This document shows positions 36,120 to 47,091 of a stretch of DNA of 64,000 bases, piece after piece. The stretch comes from Ischnura elegans. Its lineage: Eukaryota > Arthropoda > Insecta > Odonata > Coenagrionidae. The notes beneath the pieces are model-generated. The model saw nothing but the letters and a program-made list of their open reading frames with translations, was not told the origin of the DNA and did not search any database. Position 1 is the stretch's first letter. The number at the start of each line of letters is the position of its first letter. The position numbers and the translations under genes are program-made. The stretch covers positions 4,092,001 to 4,156,000 of the forward strand of contig NC_060258.1 in NCBI RefSeq assembly GCF_921293095.1, in the 5' to 3' direction.

Positions 36120-38730
36120 TCTACAATACTCAAGTTTTTAAGAGCAAAGAATTCTCTGACCATATGCTGCTAAATAATGGAAGGTGAGAGAACTTGAAAA
36201 TAGTTTGTGGATCGGTTGTTAAATATAGTACCGAGTGCATGCAAACATATTATATTTATTTTGGGTGACCTCTCCTTTAGGTTTAACTATGATTTCATGA
36301 GGCAATGGTTATGTACTACTAAATCCATCTTAGCAAAATTTGAGAAATTGGTTGTTTATTTTCAAGTCATCTTATATGAATGGATGGTGGGTACAATGAA
36401 GGTGTAGCGATTTAATATGCTGAATAATAGGTACTTTCATACGCTAAATGACGCACTTGTGTCGTTTTTATTGTGAAGCGATTATTCTTACTCCCTAGTA
36501 CAGACTCACTGACTGAATGATTGTTGGCGGATATCGCTTGCTTATATATTACGGCGAACGCGGAATGCTGCTTTGGGCGTTCTTGGATTATTCCCGATAT
36601 TCTCTACTGCGTGTTGTGGCAGATATTGCGCCACAAAGGCAAGATTGGATTAGAAATTAATTTTAGTGTGCAAAAATTATCCATGAAAATATTTTCATTA
36701 AAAATGTAAAATTAGATTTAGGAATTTTGATGTGATATATCTTTTCTATAGCTGTAAAGTTAATTTGTAAATACTATTTTCCAATATTTGAATATAATTT
36801 TAATATTTACATCAATTTTGATTAACTAGATCCCAAAATATGTGGCTAAAATCATTCCTGTTCGTGCCTTTAATGGAATTGTTTGTTTCTTTGAATAATT
36901 TTATAGATGAACACTATTCTGTTTTTAAAAATGCATTGATACTTTTGGAAGTATTCTATTAGTATTGTGGTTAACAAGCATATTTTATATATTATATTAA
37001 ATTATACTGTGGTTTAAGTTTAAATATGACCTTAGTATTAATAAGTTACCTGTACCTTTGTTGTTACCATTGTTGGGAAATGCATTTTGTAGGTACGGAG
37101 ATGATTATCCTATATAACAGCCTTAAAAATCTTGGCCTAGGATATGGTGTGCAGAAGGTTACCCAGGATTACACTGGGTCAGATTCTTCAACTCTGTCTC
37201 GGCTCAATTTTCTATGTACCAGGTGCCCTGATGACGATGGACAACTTGTTCACCGAAACTTTGGCTGATTGTTAGATGGAGTTGGAGAATCTGACCCAGT
37301 GGAATTCCCGAGTAACCTTACACAATACTATAGAATGGGAAAACCTTTGCATGCATGCATATATGCAATGCATGCCTGGCAAGGTTATTGCATTCTTAAT
37401 TTTTTTGGGGCTACCAACTTGAAGGAGGTGTATGGAACGGAAAAAATAATATTCAGATGGTACAATGTCTGGGGAATTTAGCTGGTGCGTTCAGCCTTTG
37501 TTTTACAGTGTTTCCAAATAGGTTTTAATGTTTAATGTTCTAAGTTTGGCATTAGGTCAAGTATTTTATGCTGTGGTATCACTTTTGAATCATTTGGAAC
37601 CCAAGTATCTTGCTTAATATTAAATTCCCAACTCATGCAATCGCTCGGAAATGGCTTGGTGGGTAACTCCAACTACAAAGCATACTCTTCTTGAGTTTGG
37701 CATTGATCTTCCTCAATCGATGTCTCCCATTCTGTTTCTTTGAAGGTATTTGGTCTTCCTTCACATGGACAGTTGTCGTCATTGAAATGACCGTCGTTAA
37801 AGCAGTGATACCAATCATGTCACATTGTCTCCCATAGATCAGCATCTTGGTTAAATTAATAGGGTTCTTGATGCACTTTATCCCATTTTATTTTAATGTC
37901 GGAAGGAAATCAACTGCTCATGCAAATGATGGTTAATTGGCTCAAACCCAGAAATTTTCTCACAACACTAAGTATCCATTGCCCCGACAAATTTATCATG
38001 GTGGTTGAGCAGCTTGTTTACCAAATTTCTAGGCTTGAGTAATGATGCTACTAATATTTCAAAATCGACCATCTGTCAGTGCTATATCCATCTATTAAAT
38101 GACAGCAGGAACTTTGTTTAGAGCGTATTACATAGATGTTGCATGATTGTTTTTGCAAGTTTATGGATAATAATATCAGGGTTTATTTAAAAAAAGTTTC
38201 ATGAAATAATTATGTAAGAGAAAATGATTTTGAGTTTTTTTTTCTTTTGCATGACATAGTATTTCAATGAGTATTCTCTTCCAGAGTTAGTACTTGAATG
38301 TTAGCAGAAGGTCTAGAAAATAATAAATACATTGAAAATATGTTCAACATGTTTTTCCTCTACTTTTCTTTCGAGAAAAGAATAAATAGTGATTTTGGCC
38401 TTTTAAAAGCCACTTATACGACAATTATGATTTCAGAAGAAAGAATAAGAAGTGTAAGAATCAGAAGTGTAAGAATCAGAAACTTGGTCATTTCATTTTC
38501 TGAACTGCAAAAATTTTCTATCCTCATTCTCTACTTTTATTTTGTATAAATTGAAAAAAAAATTGAAAATGATACCGCTGAATGATCCCTATTCTCTATC
38601 GTATAATTTGCAGTGAAGGGCCAGCTACTATGGTCCCAGATTAATTTAAAAAAGGCACTGCAGTAACTCAGGATATTAGGGATCTACCTGTGAGAATTTG
38701 TTTCATTCGGAAAGATAGATTTTTAGTGAT
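36120..38730 (+). other. Intron of unit 2 between the ZAD and exon A-I
   Basis: AT-rich intron. Apart from the hairpin at 37155-37319 I see no gene or transposon end. ORFs at 36207, 36521 and 38298 have no recognisable motifs. Confidence 0.45.
37155..37319. repeat. Inverted repeat, about 40-bp arms, 165 bp in all
   Basis: Left arm AAGGTTACCCAGGATTACAC (37155 on) pairs with a right arm ending GAATTCCCGAGTAACCTT (37319). The arms share CTGGGTCAGATTC and its complement and the GAGTTG/CAACTC pair. The loop includes CTGATGA and, further on, CCGAAAC. Probably a small MITE or a LINE-derived tail. Non-coding. Confidence 0.6.
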
Positions 38731-38873
38731 TGATTAACAGGCATGCAGACACCACTCTATTTTTATATGAAAGCATGGACAGTATGTTGAACATCCTTCT
38801 TCATATTGCTTAAGAGCATCCCATATATGTATTTTTAAGGAGATAATTGTTTTTTCTATTACTTTTTCTGCAG

Positions 38874-39041
38874 AGTTTCGAAGAACGAGTGGTTGGTGAT
38901 GACAGTTCGGGGCCTTCTGTGGAGACTAAGGGCTGCACTCAAGATGTGATTGAAAACAATTCACAGCTCACTTGCTCATCCCAAACCACTGAAATATACC
39001 TTCCTATGCCAGAATTGGTACTGACCAGGGACAATGAGTTG
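38874..39041 (+). CDS. Exon A-I, unit 2, of the ZAD-type gene
   Basis: A 168-bp, 56-codon exon with CTGCAG acceptor and GTAAGT donor, phase 0, in frame with the ZAD exons 3.8 kb upstream. It contains ETKGCTQDVIENN, TEIYLPMPELV and RDNEL. Compared with the unit 1 copy, the first third varies (EERVVGDD against EGGGAADY) while the Cys-containing core and C-terminal half are conserved. No stop or frameshift, consistent with purifying selection. Confidence 0.75.
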
Positions 39042-39755
39042 GTAAGTTATGTTCTAGTACACATTGAAACCTGATTTGAACCACCTTCAGTTATACAAAT
39101 TTCTCAGTTGCAATAAGAAAGAGAGTATGCCTGTTATAAAAATGAGTATATTTATGGGCAGTTACTCACAGTAATGCCATTGTTAGTTGAGGTCTTTTCC
39201 AGTTCTAATGTATGAGGCAGAAAGCTGAACCACACTAATATTTTTCTGTCAATATCACTTGTACAACACCAGAAATCCTCGGATAGAGTATCTGATGGAG
39301 TAGACTTGTTGATAACTATGTGAAATGTCTGCTCAAGCCATTTGTCTAAGCTATAACTGGGCTCTGTCTCATTATTGCCCTCTCTTTGTTTTAAGGCACC
39401 TTCCTCCTTCATTTCAATGAAGGATCGAGCTCTTACTCTTGTGGCACCTCTTTATAAGACTGAGTAACAAAAGATGAAGACAATTCAATGTACAGTGGGA
39501 CCTCGATCTGTCGTTCCAGCTGTTTTACCTCTGCTCTAAGTGACCAAAACTCTCATTCAAACCGCATGCCCTTTGTGATATAACTCCCCCTCCTTAGATG
39601 AACGTTGATATTCTGGAGTTTGATCTGTGAGTGGCAAGAATCTTATAGCTACATTGGCCAGCTGAAGTGGTTTCAAGCAAAAGAGGCTTTTTTATTATCG
39701 AATTAGGTTCTTATTGTTTTCCTTTTATTGAGTGAAGCCCATTATTCTATCCTAG

Positions 39756-39875
39756 TTTCATGTGAAAGACGAGGACGAAGGTAACCTCAGTGAAGGGAAT
39801 TATCCTGTGCTGTACACATCAGATCCAACAGGAATTTCAACTGATGTGTCAGATCCATTAGCCACTGATGAATTG
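39756..39875 (+). CDS. Exon B-I, unit 2, of the ZAD-type gene
   Basis: A 120-bp, 40-codon exon with CCTAG acceptor and GTGAGT donor, phase 0. It starts FHVKDEDEGNLSEGNYP and ends DVSDPLATDEL. The C-terminal acidic motif is identical to the unit 1 copy at 2099-2218. The next exon found in this unit is A-II at 61202. The 21-kb intron between them contains the Harbinger element, and no C-type exon was seen in it. Confidence 0.75.
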
Positions 39876-40687
39876 GTGAGTTCACTAGTGCCTTGTACAG
39901 TTCTATTTTTCTACTGCACAATATCATTCCTTTGTGGAATATTCCCAACACCTCTCAGCAGAAACGGAAACCATTCTCCCTCACCTGATCAATAATGACC
40001 AACTACAGAACAATTTCACGAGTGAGTCATTTAAAATTAATTATTCGTAATAATGAATGGTTTTTTTTGCTAAAGCGACACTTCAAATTTGTTTACTAAG
40101 CAAGTGAGCACACTGTCTTCACATTGGTGAGCAGTTATTGTTCTCTTGATAATATAACAAAGTTTTCACTTCTGTTCATGACAGAGTAGATGGGTGATTA
40201 GGAATTGAGAGTTAAGCGGAGTGTTGTTGAGTTTGGAACAGTTTAATAGCATGACCATGACATCATGATGCAGCTGCTAGCATGGTCTAACAACATAGCT
40301 TGTTCCTTATGAGAGATTGATATTCACAGGAATCAGATCAGATTTGGATATTTTGATGAAAGTGAACAGGATTTTATGACAAGGACTAGGGATTTGTCCT
40401 TCTTTACCACTTTTGTATGGGGTGTTGTACGTTTTGCAATTCAAATGGATTACCAAAAGACATCAAAAGTTAGTGACATGAACTAATTTTTACATACTTT
40501 GACTCAATTTTCTGCTGCTGTTGTTCATAGTCTTGAGACTCTTCCACTATGAATTTAATATTTTGCTAATTGTTAGATATTTATTAGACATTTTTGGACA
40601 CACTCATCTTATCTTTCATTCCTAGCATAAGGCAGGAATACCCATCATTTTGGTAAAATGACTGAACTAAGTCCACAGTAGTTTGTT

Positions 40688-41431
40688 CTATGTTTTTGCC
40701 CCTCCTTGGATCTGGTATAGCATTCCATATTCACTAACATTAAATCCGGTGGCTATTTTTTTCGTGCTCCACAAAGTAAGAGCTAGTGTTAGTATCTGAA
40801 TTATCTCTCCCCGACTGCCTGCTGTCACCAGTTTTTCTTTTAGTAACCCCACTAGCACATCCGTATCACTTGCTTTATCAACAACTTTTGAATTATGCTT
40901 TGGAAGGAAATCTTTATCCAATAGTTTGCAAGCCTTTTTGTTCAGAATAGAAGTTGCAACATTCAGTTACCTTTAGGAGACATTGATTTGCTGTGAGATG
41001 CAACTGCATGGAGTTTCAAAGGAGACACATCCATTTCCTTGAACGATGAATTTATTTCCTCCAATGCTTTTCTTTCAATCAATCTTTGTCGAAATCTACA
41101 ATGCTATCATCACTGCCAGCAATTGGGATTAGCTCTTAAATACCACAGTTTTCTTCAATATGTATGGTGTATGTATTTATCCACTTTCTCTCTTCATGAA
41201 TCACGTATCTTTTGTCCCGGAATTTCTTTTAACAGTTTCCAGTATGCTACTTATCATGAATGAAAATGCTGGTGTTACTGTTTGTAGTGATTTACTCCTT
41301 TTTTTCTGACATCTAAATGGATCACAGCAAATTATTTGATACGTTTTATATTTTTCTAAAAAGTAGGTTTTTTGGTTCTCACAATTACTCAAAAGAAGTC
41401 CAGAACTTATTCCATGCCTGAGTTCAATCAT
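40688..41431 (-). pseudogene. Degenerate transposon-type protein (CCDPF / PGQK family)
   Basis: Minus-strand fragments in order: ICCDPFRCQKKRSKSLQTVT (about 41345-41285), then EIPGQKIRDS in another frame near 41230-41205, then EIIQILTLALTLWSTKKI and FNVSEYG (about 40825-40720). The combination CCDPF plus KSLR/Q-x-VT, PGQK and IIQILTL-x-P-x-x-WS followed by F-x-VSEY recurs in many uncharacterised, repetitive arthropod and cnidarian proteins. I recognise it as a family but cannot give it a function. Frameshifts and gaps make this copy dead. Confidence 0.5.
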
Positions 41432-41915
41432 TTGTCTTTAAAATGTACTTAATTCTTCAAATTTTAGGAGATTCACTTAGTGAAGCTAGTTTATGGCACT
41501 CTGGGCCGTATTTTAAGACGTTCCTAGAGGAACGACTCTTCCCGTATGACGCGTTACTAGGGGGAAGTCAACCTCTAAGCGTTTTTTAAACGTACCTCTT
41601 CGTTTGTAGGACCAACTCTATCAACAAGCATACCGATTGTCTCCCTACTATTTTGAGCATGGCTCAGACCATGCTACTAAATTGTAGGAACGGTTTCAAG
41701 GCCTAACATGGCGGAATGCGTTGATCACCTCCGGATTTTGGCATTTTTTTTAGACACATGTGGCAATATGCGATCAAAATGTAGTTAAAATGTCGCTTCT
41801 TTAACCTGTTGATGTTTATTTATTTCATCATATATGCCTGTTATAAGGAAACGTATAAAAAGAACGAAAAAGTGAAGTCCGTAATAGCAATGAAGTAAAC
41901 AACCATTGCATCAAC

Positions 41916-43808
41916 ATGGACGCAGAATTTGCAAGGTACGTGATGGAAGAGCCGTATATTTATGTTGGAAGAATGCACCTAAGGGATAGGCAGAATCCCA
42001 TTGAGTTTTATTCAGAAGCGGAATTCCTCCAAAGGTATCGCTTCTCAAAGAGAACGGTATCAGACGTCTTATTACCTTACGTGAGGAGTGAGCGTTTAAG
42101 CAACCGTGGTTTGCCGATTCCGGATATTTTGAAGCTGCTAATTGCCTTGAGGTTTTACGCCACCGGGTCATTCCAGGTATGTGGTATCTTTTACTTAATA
42201 TTTATAAATGTGTTTTTGTTCCGTTGATCATGTAATACATATTCAAATCCCTTTTGCAGTTAGTTTGCGGCGATCTGGCCGGGGTTACTCAGGGGACGGT
42301 GTCCAAAATTATTAAGGTATGCTTTCTCCTTAGTTTGGTACTTGTATGAGCGTAAACTTTCCATTTGTAGGGGGAGAGTTATAAGGTGTTTCATGACAAA
42401 TATTTGGTAATCATTACAGAGCATCAGTAATGACCTGGTGGCAGTATTACCTCGGTACATGAAGTTGCCAAGTTCAGATGAAGATACTGCTCGATGCAAG
42501 AGATCTTTTTACGAAAAAGCTCAATTTCCTGGAGTGGTGGGTTGTATCGACTGCACCCATGTTCCGATTGTGAGTCCGGGGGGGGAGTTTGGCGAGTTGT
42601 ACAGAAACCGGAAGGGGTGGTTTTCCCTAAATGTGCAGGTATGTATATTTTATTTACCAATTTATCGTCATCATGTTGCACCAAGTTGTTAGATTTCTCG
42701 ATGTTACACTACTATTTATTCAAGTTTCTTCTGCACTACTATTTAGAATGCAATTTCATTGTTTTTATGTCAACAAGTGCTAAAGTGGAATCTTATAATT
42801 TCATTTTAACTTAGGTCGTTGCCGGTCCAAATATGGAAATAATGGATATAGTTTGCAGATGGCAAGGTTCAGCTCATGATGCTAGAATTTTCCACAATAG
42901 TCGCCTTAAGCTGAAATTTGAGACCAATGAGGTGAAGGGCATCCTTCTCGGAGATAGTGGGTATCCTCTATTGCCATATCTTTTCACACCAGTTTTAAGA
43001 CCAGAGTCTGCTTCTGAGAGGAGGTAAATAAGGAGAGAATTTGTGATTCACGTTGTAATTTTGACAAAAGTTATAGCACCTCAAAGCCTTAAGTATGGTG
43101 TTTTATGAAAACTAACCCTTCAGGTACAACATCTCCCACATTAGGACAAGGTGCACCGTGGAGCGTACATTTGGGGTGTGGAAACGTAGATTTCCATGCC
43201 TCAGTATGAAGCTCCGCGTGAAGTTATTTACTGCACAGAAGGTCATTTTGGCTTGTGCAGTTCTTCACAATGTGGCTATGCAGAATCATGATCCTATGCC
43301 TGATCGTATGCCAGCTATGCCCAGGTTGGAAGTCCCTGTACAAAGACTCCAACCTGTTCACGGTCGCCCAAATGCCATCCGGGCGGCATTCATAGAGAGG
43401 CATTTTGGTGAAGAGGTAATTATTTTTGGGAAAATTAATATGATATGAAAATTACCATTTCAACTCCATTTGGCTTACTTTATGTGATATCAAAGAAGGA
43501 AATGATATGCAGAAATGGAGATATGTATGACAATGGCTGGAAAGATTTCAATTTTAACTTCCATAATTTCATTTATTTTGAAAGCTCACTGATAAAATAT
43601 GATTCGATTTGATTTAAGATTATATTCAGCGTACTCCATTGAGAATTCACCATGTTAATCTTCAGATCTAACAACAATGTACTATTGACTTAGATTACTC
43701 ATTATATGTAGCCCTGAAATTGTAAGGTATGCATGTTCTAACGAAATCATACAATGTCATTTTTCTTTTAAATAGGTCAATGTTCTTGAACCTCAGAACG
43801 TGGCATAG
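41916..43808 (+). CDS. Harbinger DDE transposase (HARBI1-like), six exons
   Basis: Exons 41916-42176, 42260-42316, 42420-42638, 42815-43023, 43124-43415 and 43776-43808, all with GT-AG borders, give a 356-codon open frame, close to the usual length of HARBI1-like transposases (about 350). Motifs: FSKRTVSDVLLPYV (N-terminal region), VTQGTVSKIIK, GCIDCTHV (first Asp, D150), LLGDSGYP (second Asp, D226) and VERTFGVWKRRFP (Glu, E262), forming the DDE nuclease triad. It cuts and joins transposon ends in the nucleus. Family knowledge: it depends on the partner Myb/SANT-like protein, encoded here on the opposite strand, for nuclear entry and end recognition. The start ATG at 41916 gives a normal N-terminus. 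No disabling change seen. An AATAAA lies near 44339. Confidence 0.9.
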
Positions 43809-45620
43809 GATTTGATTCTGCATAAACACAATGAGAAGAACTTCACGACCCCAAAAATCTTGTGTGAAGTAAATAACTTCATGTGGCGTGGCACCTTGTC
43901 CCAGGAAGCAGACCTAAGGTATAGAGGATACTTACTGACTCCAAGGATATCATTTGTCTCATTGGTCTATGCATGCCATCTTTTTTGGAAAATTTTGCAT
44001 CATGAGCTTCAACTTGTCATTTGTAAACATATCCATTATTTCTATTATTGGGTAAAACATCTCTGTACAATTCGCCGAGTAGGGAGCATGGTTGCAGTGC
44101 AATCCACAACTCCAGGACTGCTTGCATTGCGCAGTATCTTATGCTGAAATTGGCAACTTCATCTCGAGGCAAATTATGGTTTGAAAATATCCGGATGAGG
44201 CAAACCGCGGTTGCTGAGGAATTCTACTTCTGAATTAATGGGATTCTGCCAATCCCTTTTGTGTATTCTTTCAACATAAATGCACGTGTCTTCCATCACG
44301 TACTTTCATAGTGAATTGTTCAATTGCAATGGATCTTAATAAATAAATTATGTTATTCTGATTTAAAACCATGTATATAGTTCCTTCATTTCCCTTTTTG
44401 CTCTAGGCTCCCACAAGTTTTGCATGTTCCTTGCAATGCATGAATATGGATAGCAAAATGAAGCATAAGAAAAGAGCTATAATTACTTCTCATAGCTATA
44501 ACCCTAATTTCAGGCCTCTATCTGCGTGGAAATTAATTAAATGTTTTATGTATTATACATACTAAAATTTATCTAGCAGGCACATCCATGGACCATCGGA
44601 CCATGTTATGCCCTTTCAATTTGTCCATTTCATATTTGTGAGGAAATACAATTTCATGGAAAAATAATCATGAACGATGAATAGGCAATCAGATAATATG
44701 ACAAAAAATGGGCTTCGACAATTAAATTTTAGGAAATTAATAAAATTAAACAATTCTGTATTGAAATTAGCATCATTTAAAGAAAACCTTAGCAAAATTA
44801 CTTTTCATTAAAACCTGAAGAGGTAGTCAGTCCCATCATGAAACATGACTGTATGATGGTAGGACTGATCAAAGGGAAGAGCAACAGGGGAGGGTTATTC
44901 AAGGTCACTTTCCATATTCTATGCTGCTAACATATCTTACAACAAGGAGAAGGTAATAAAAAATGTAAAGCAGGAACTTGATTTCAGCAATGGACCACTA
45001 CTACATTGGAGAATTGAATCGAGAGCTACACGCAATCAACCTTCATATTGATGACAGATGTGATGAACTACATAGAATATCAAATGAAATCTTAAAAAAA
45101 GTCTCCTACAAAGGCAGCAATGCCTTGCACAGCAGTGAAATTACTAATGAGAGGAGTTGTATAAGCATAGTATTTCATTAGCATTAAATTATTTTCATTC
45201 ATGGGAGGTATTGAGAGAGATCGTTTACATGAAAGCAACTATATGCTAGAGTCACTATAGTTAACCATGATGCATTAATGACTGACATGTCAAAATAAAT
45301 ATTACTCACTCAATTTGCTAAACGAAAGTTTTTCCAATGAATAGTTTGTGTTACCTTCAGCAACATGTTAAAGTGATCCAAAAACTGCTTTATATTAAAC
45401 CACAAAACTACACCTTTGATGGTGACCACTCATGGTGAGAAAGGAATGCATCAAATTAAATATAATTATTACATTACGTATTGCTTTTATCTACGTCACC
45501 GAATTACCTGAACAGATTGAAAGAAAGAGTAATTTAAGGAATGGGAAATGCAGCTAAATAACATTAGCCATGTTCAATTGAATTAAACTTTATTTAAAAT
45601 TCAAAAATAAATAAATACAA
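43809..45620. other. Harbinger interior, right of the transposase, no gene called
   Basis: Mostly AT-rich. A 67-codon ORF at 44978-45181 (LNRELHAINLHIDDRCDELH) could form a short coiled coil and follows a TTTCAG acceptor-like site, but has no other support. A small hairpin (TCAGTCCCATCAT and its complement) is at about 44828-44873. Confidence 0.4.
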
Positions 45621-45627
45621 AAAAATT

Positions 45628-46026
45628 ACAAAGGAAGGACGAAGTTGTTGGTTGACAGACAAAACATATTTCTGAGAGCAAGAAGACGAAGCAAAATCAA
45701 ATGCAAAGAAGGCAAAATTGCTGGTTGGATGTGCAGAATTACATGAGGAAGAGTTGGAATATGGCTAATGAAAGGCAGGAGTCAAGCAGGATGGAAATAG
45801 CTATGCAGGTGCAGAGGATCTCTTTCCAGTTACAAAAAGGGCACCATCACCAGGGGAAATGGTCCACGAGAAGGCATGGAAGCAGGCGGGAGTAATGGCA
45901 TCTTAAATGACACAGACGCATCCAGCAGTCCGGGAGAGAGAAGCAGGAACAGGGAGCAAACCAACGCCAAGATAGAGGAGGAATTCATAGAGGCGTATCT
46001 GAAAGCTTACAAAGAAGTTGGCATAT
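45628..46026 (+). pseudogene. Intron-lacking, inverted pseudo-copy of the Myb/SANT-like gene
   Basis: The + strand here resembles the minus-strand Myb/SANT-like gene of the same transposon. ACGAAGTTGTTGGTTGAC (45642 on) is identical to exon 1 of that gene, then GAGAGCAAGAAGACG, TCAAATGCAAAGAAGGC and TGGTTGGATGTGCAG match successive exon 1 blocks with small deletions. Immediately after come AGGAAGAGTTGG, AATGAAAGGCAGGAG and GATGGAAATAGCTATGC, which belong to exon 2; the intron separating them in the intact gene (5.4 kb here) is absent. A later part encodes EEEFIEAYLKAY, roughly like exon 3. Frameshifts abolish function. A spliced-RNA origin is the simplest explanation, but diverged gene conversion or deletion is possible. 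Confidence 0.65.
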
Positions 46027-47090
46027 AAGCATATGATGCATACAAACTCCACACAACAATACAGATGTAATTTGGCCCCTCAAATCATGCATTACACCTT
46101 CATATCAATATGCAAATACAATGGTCATTCACATGCTTTTATTTACAATCATTCATTTAAGGAAGCATTGCATGGATTAAATGTTATCATGCTGGGTTTC
46201 ATAACTGCAAGACTTCATACACTGAAAAGTTGGCTATGCATTTGAAAGTTTGAGTTCCCACAACTAATATGCCAATTCTGCAGAAAACTGAAACATGCAT
46301 CAAACTTAACATACATATGTTTTGTTTTCATTATCCCTAAAATTGGCTGATTTGAATGAATGTACTTTCCTGAATAGCCATTGGATTAGAATCATAAGCA
46401 AATAACTTTACAGATAACAAGATAATGGAGAATTTTAACAAGAAAGACCTTTACCTAGGTGAAAGAACGCACATATTAGGGATAATGAGTAACCAAGTAA
46501 TGAATCCAGTAAGAAATAACTTTTCATTTTCCAGTATTTTAAAGTTATTGAAAAATAAAGACATGCCAGTCCTATAATTAAAAGCTATTAAGATAAAATA
46601 GAGAAATCAAATAATAGAAAAGATGTGTGACCGTGACATGCATTATTCAAGAACCAATGAGAAAGTGCCTTAAGCTTCATTGTCAATTCCTGTCAATACA
46701 CACTTCAGTGGAATTTCAAATAAAACCAAATTAAAGGAAGTACTTCATACCTTAATGAATTTAATCTTTTAATGGGGGATAATAAAAAAGTTCAATAACG
46801 GGCAAATGGAATGAGTGGAAACAGAAATGTGTTCATGAAGAACTGGAGGCATTCCCTCCAATAGCAGTCTACCACTGGAAGAGATATTATTTCATGCTGT
46901 AGATGTTTCATTTATCACTATTCCAAGCACATCATCAAACAACAAGATAAAGAACAATGAAATGTCCTAGAAATTAAAGGGAATGCTATGCTTAGTGTAA
47001 GTTAGCTATTTGCAGAAATTTTATTCATCAAGAGGTGTATTAAAAATTTTGAAATGAACACTGATGCATTATGAACTCACAATAGGAATG
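46027..47090. other. Harbinger interior, no feature recognised
   Basis: AT-rich spacer between the pseudo-copy and the 3' end of the Myb/SANT-like gene. I see no coding frame with recognisable motifs and no repeat ends. Confidence 0.45.
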
Positions 47091-47091
47091 A

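Larger units (their letters stand above)
38732..40338 (+). repeat. Segmental duplication, unit 2 copy (partner 1060-2690)
   Basis: Direct-orientation partner of 1060-2690, covering exons A-I and B-I with the intervening intron and flanks. Unlike the partner it is not interrupted at its right end, and so it shows the empty site of the Harbinger-like insertion at 2691. Confidence 0.9.
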
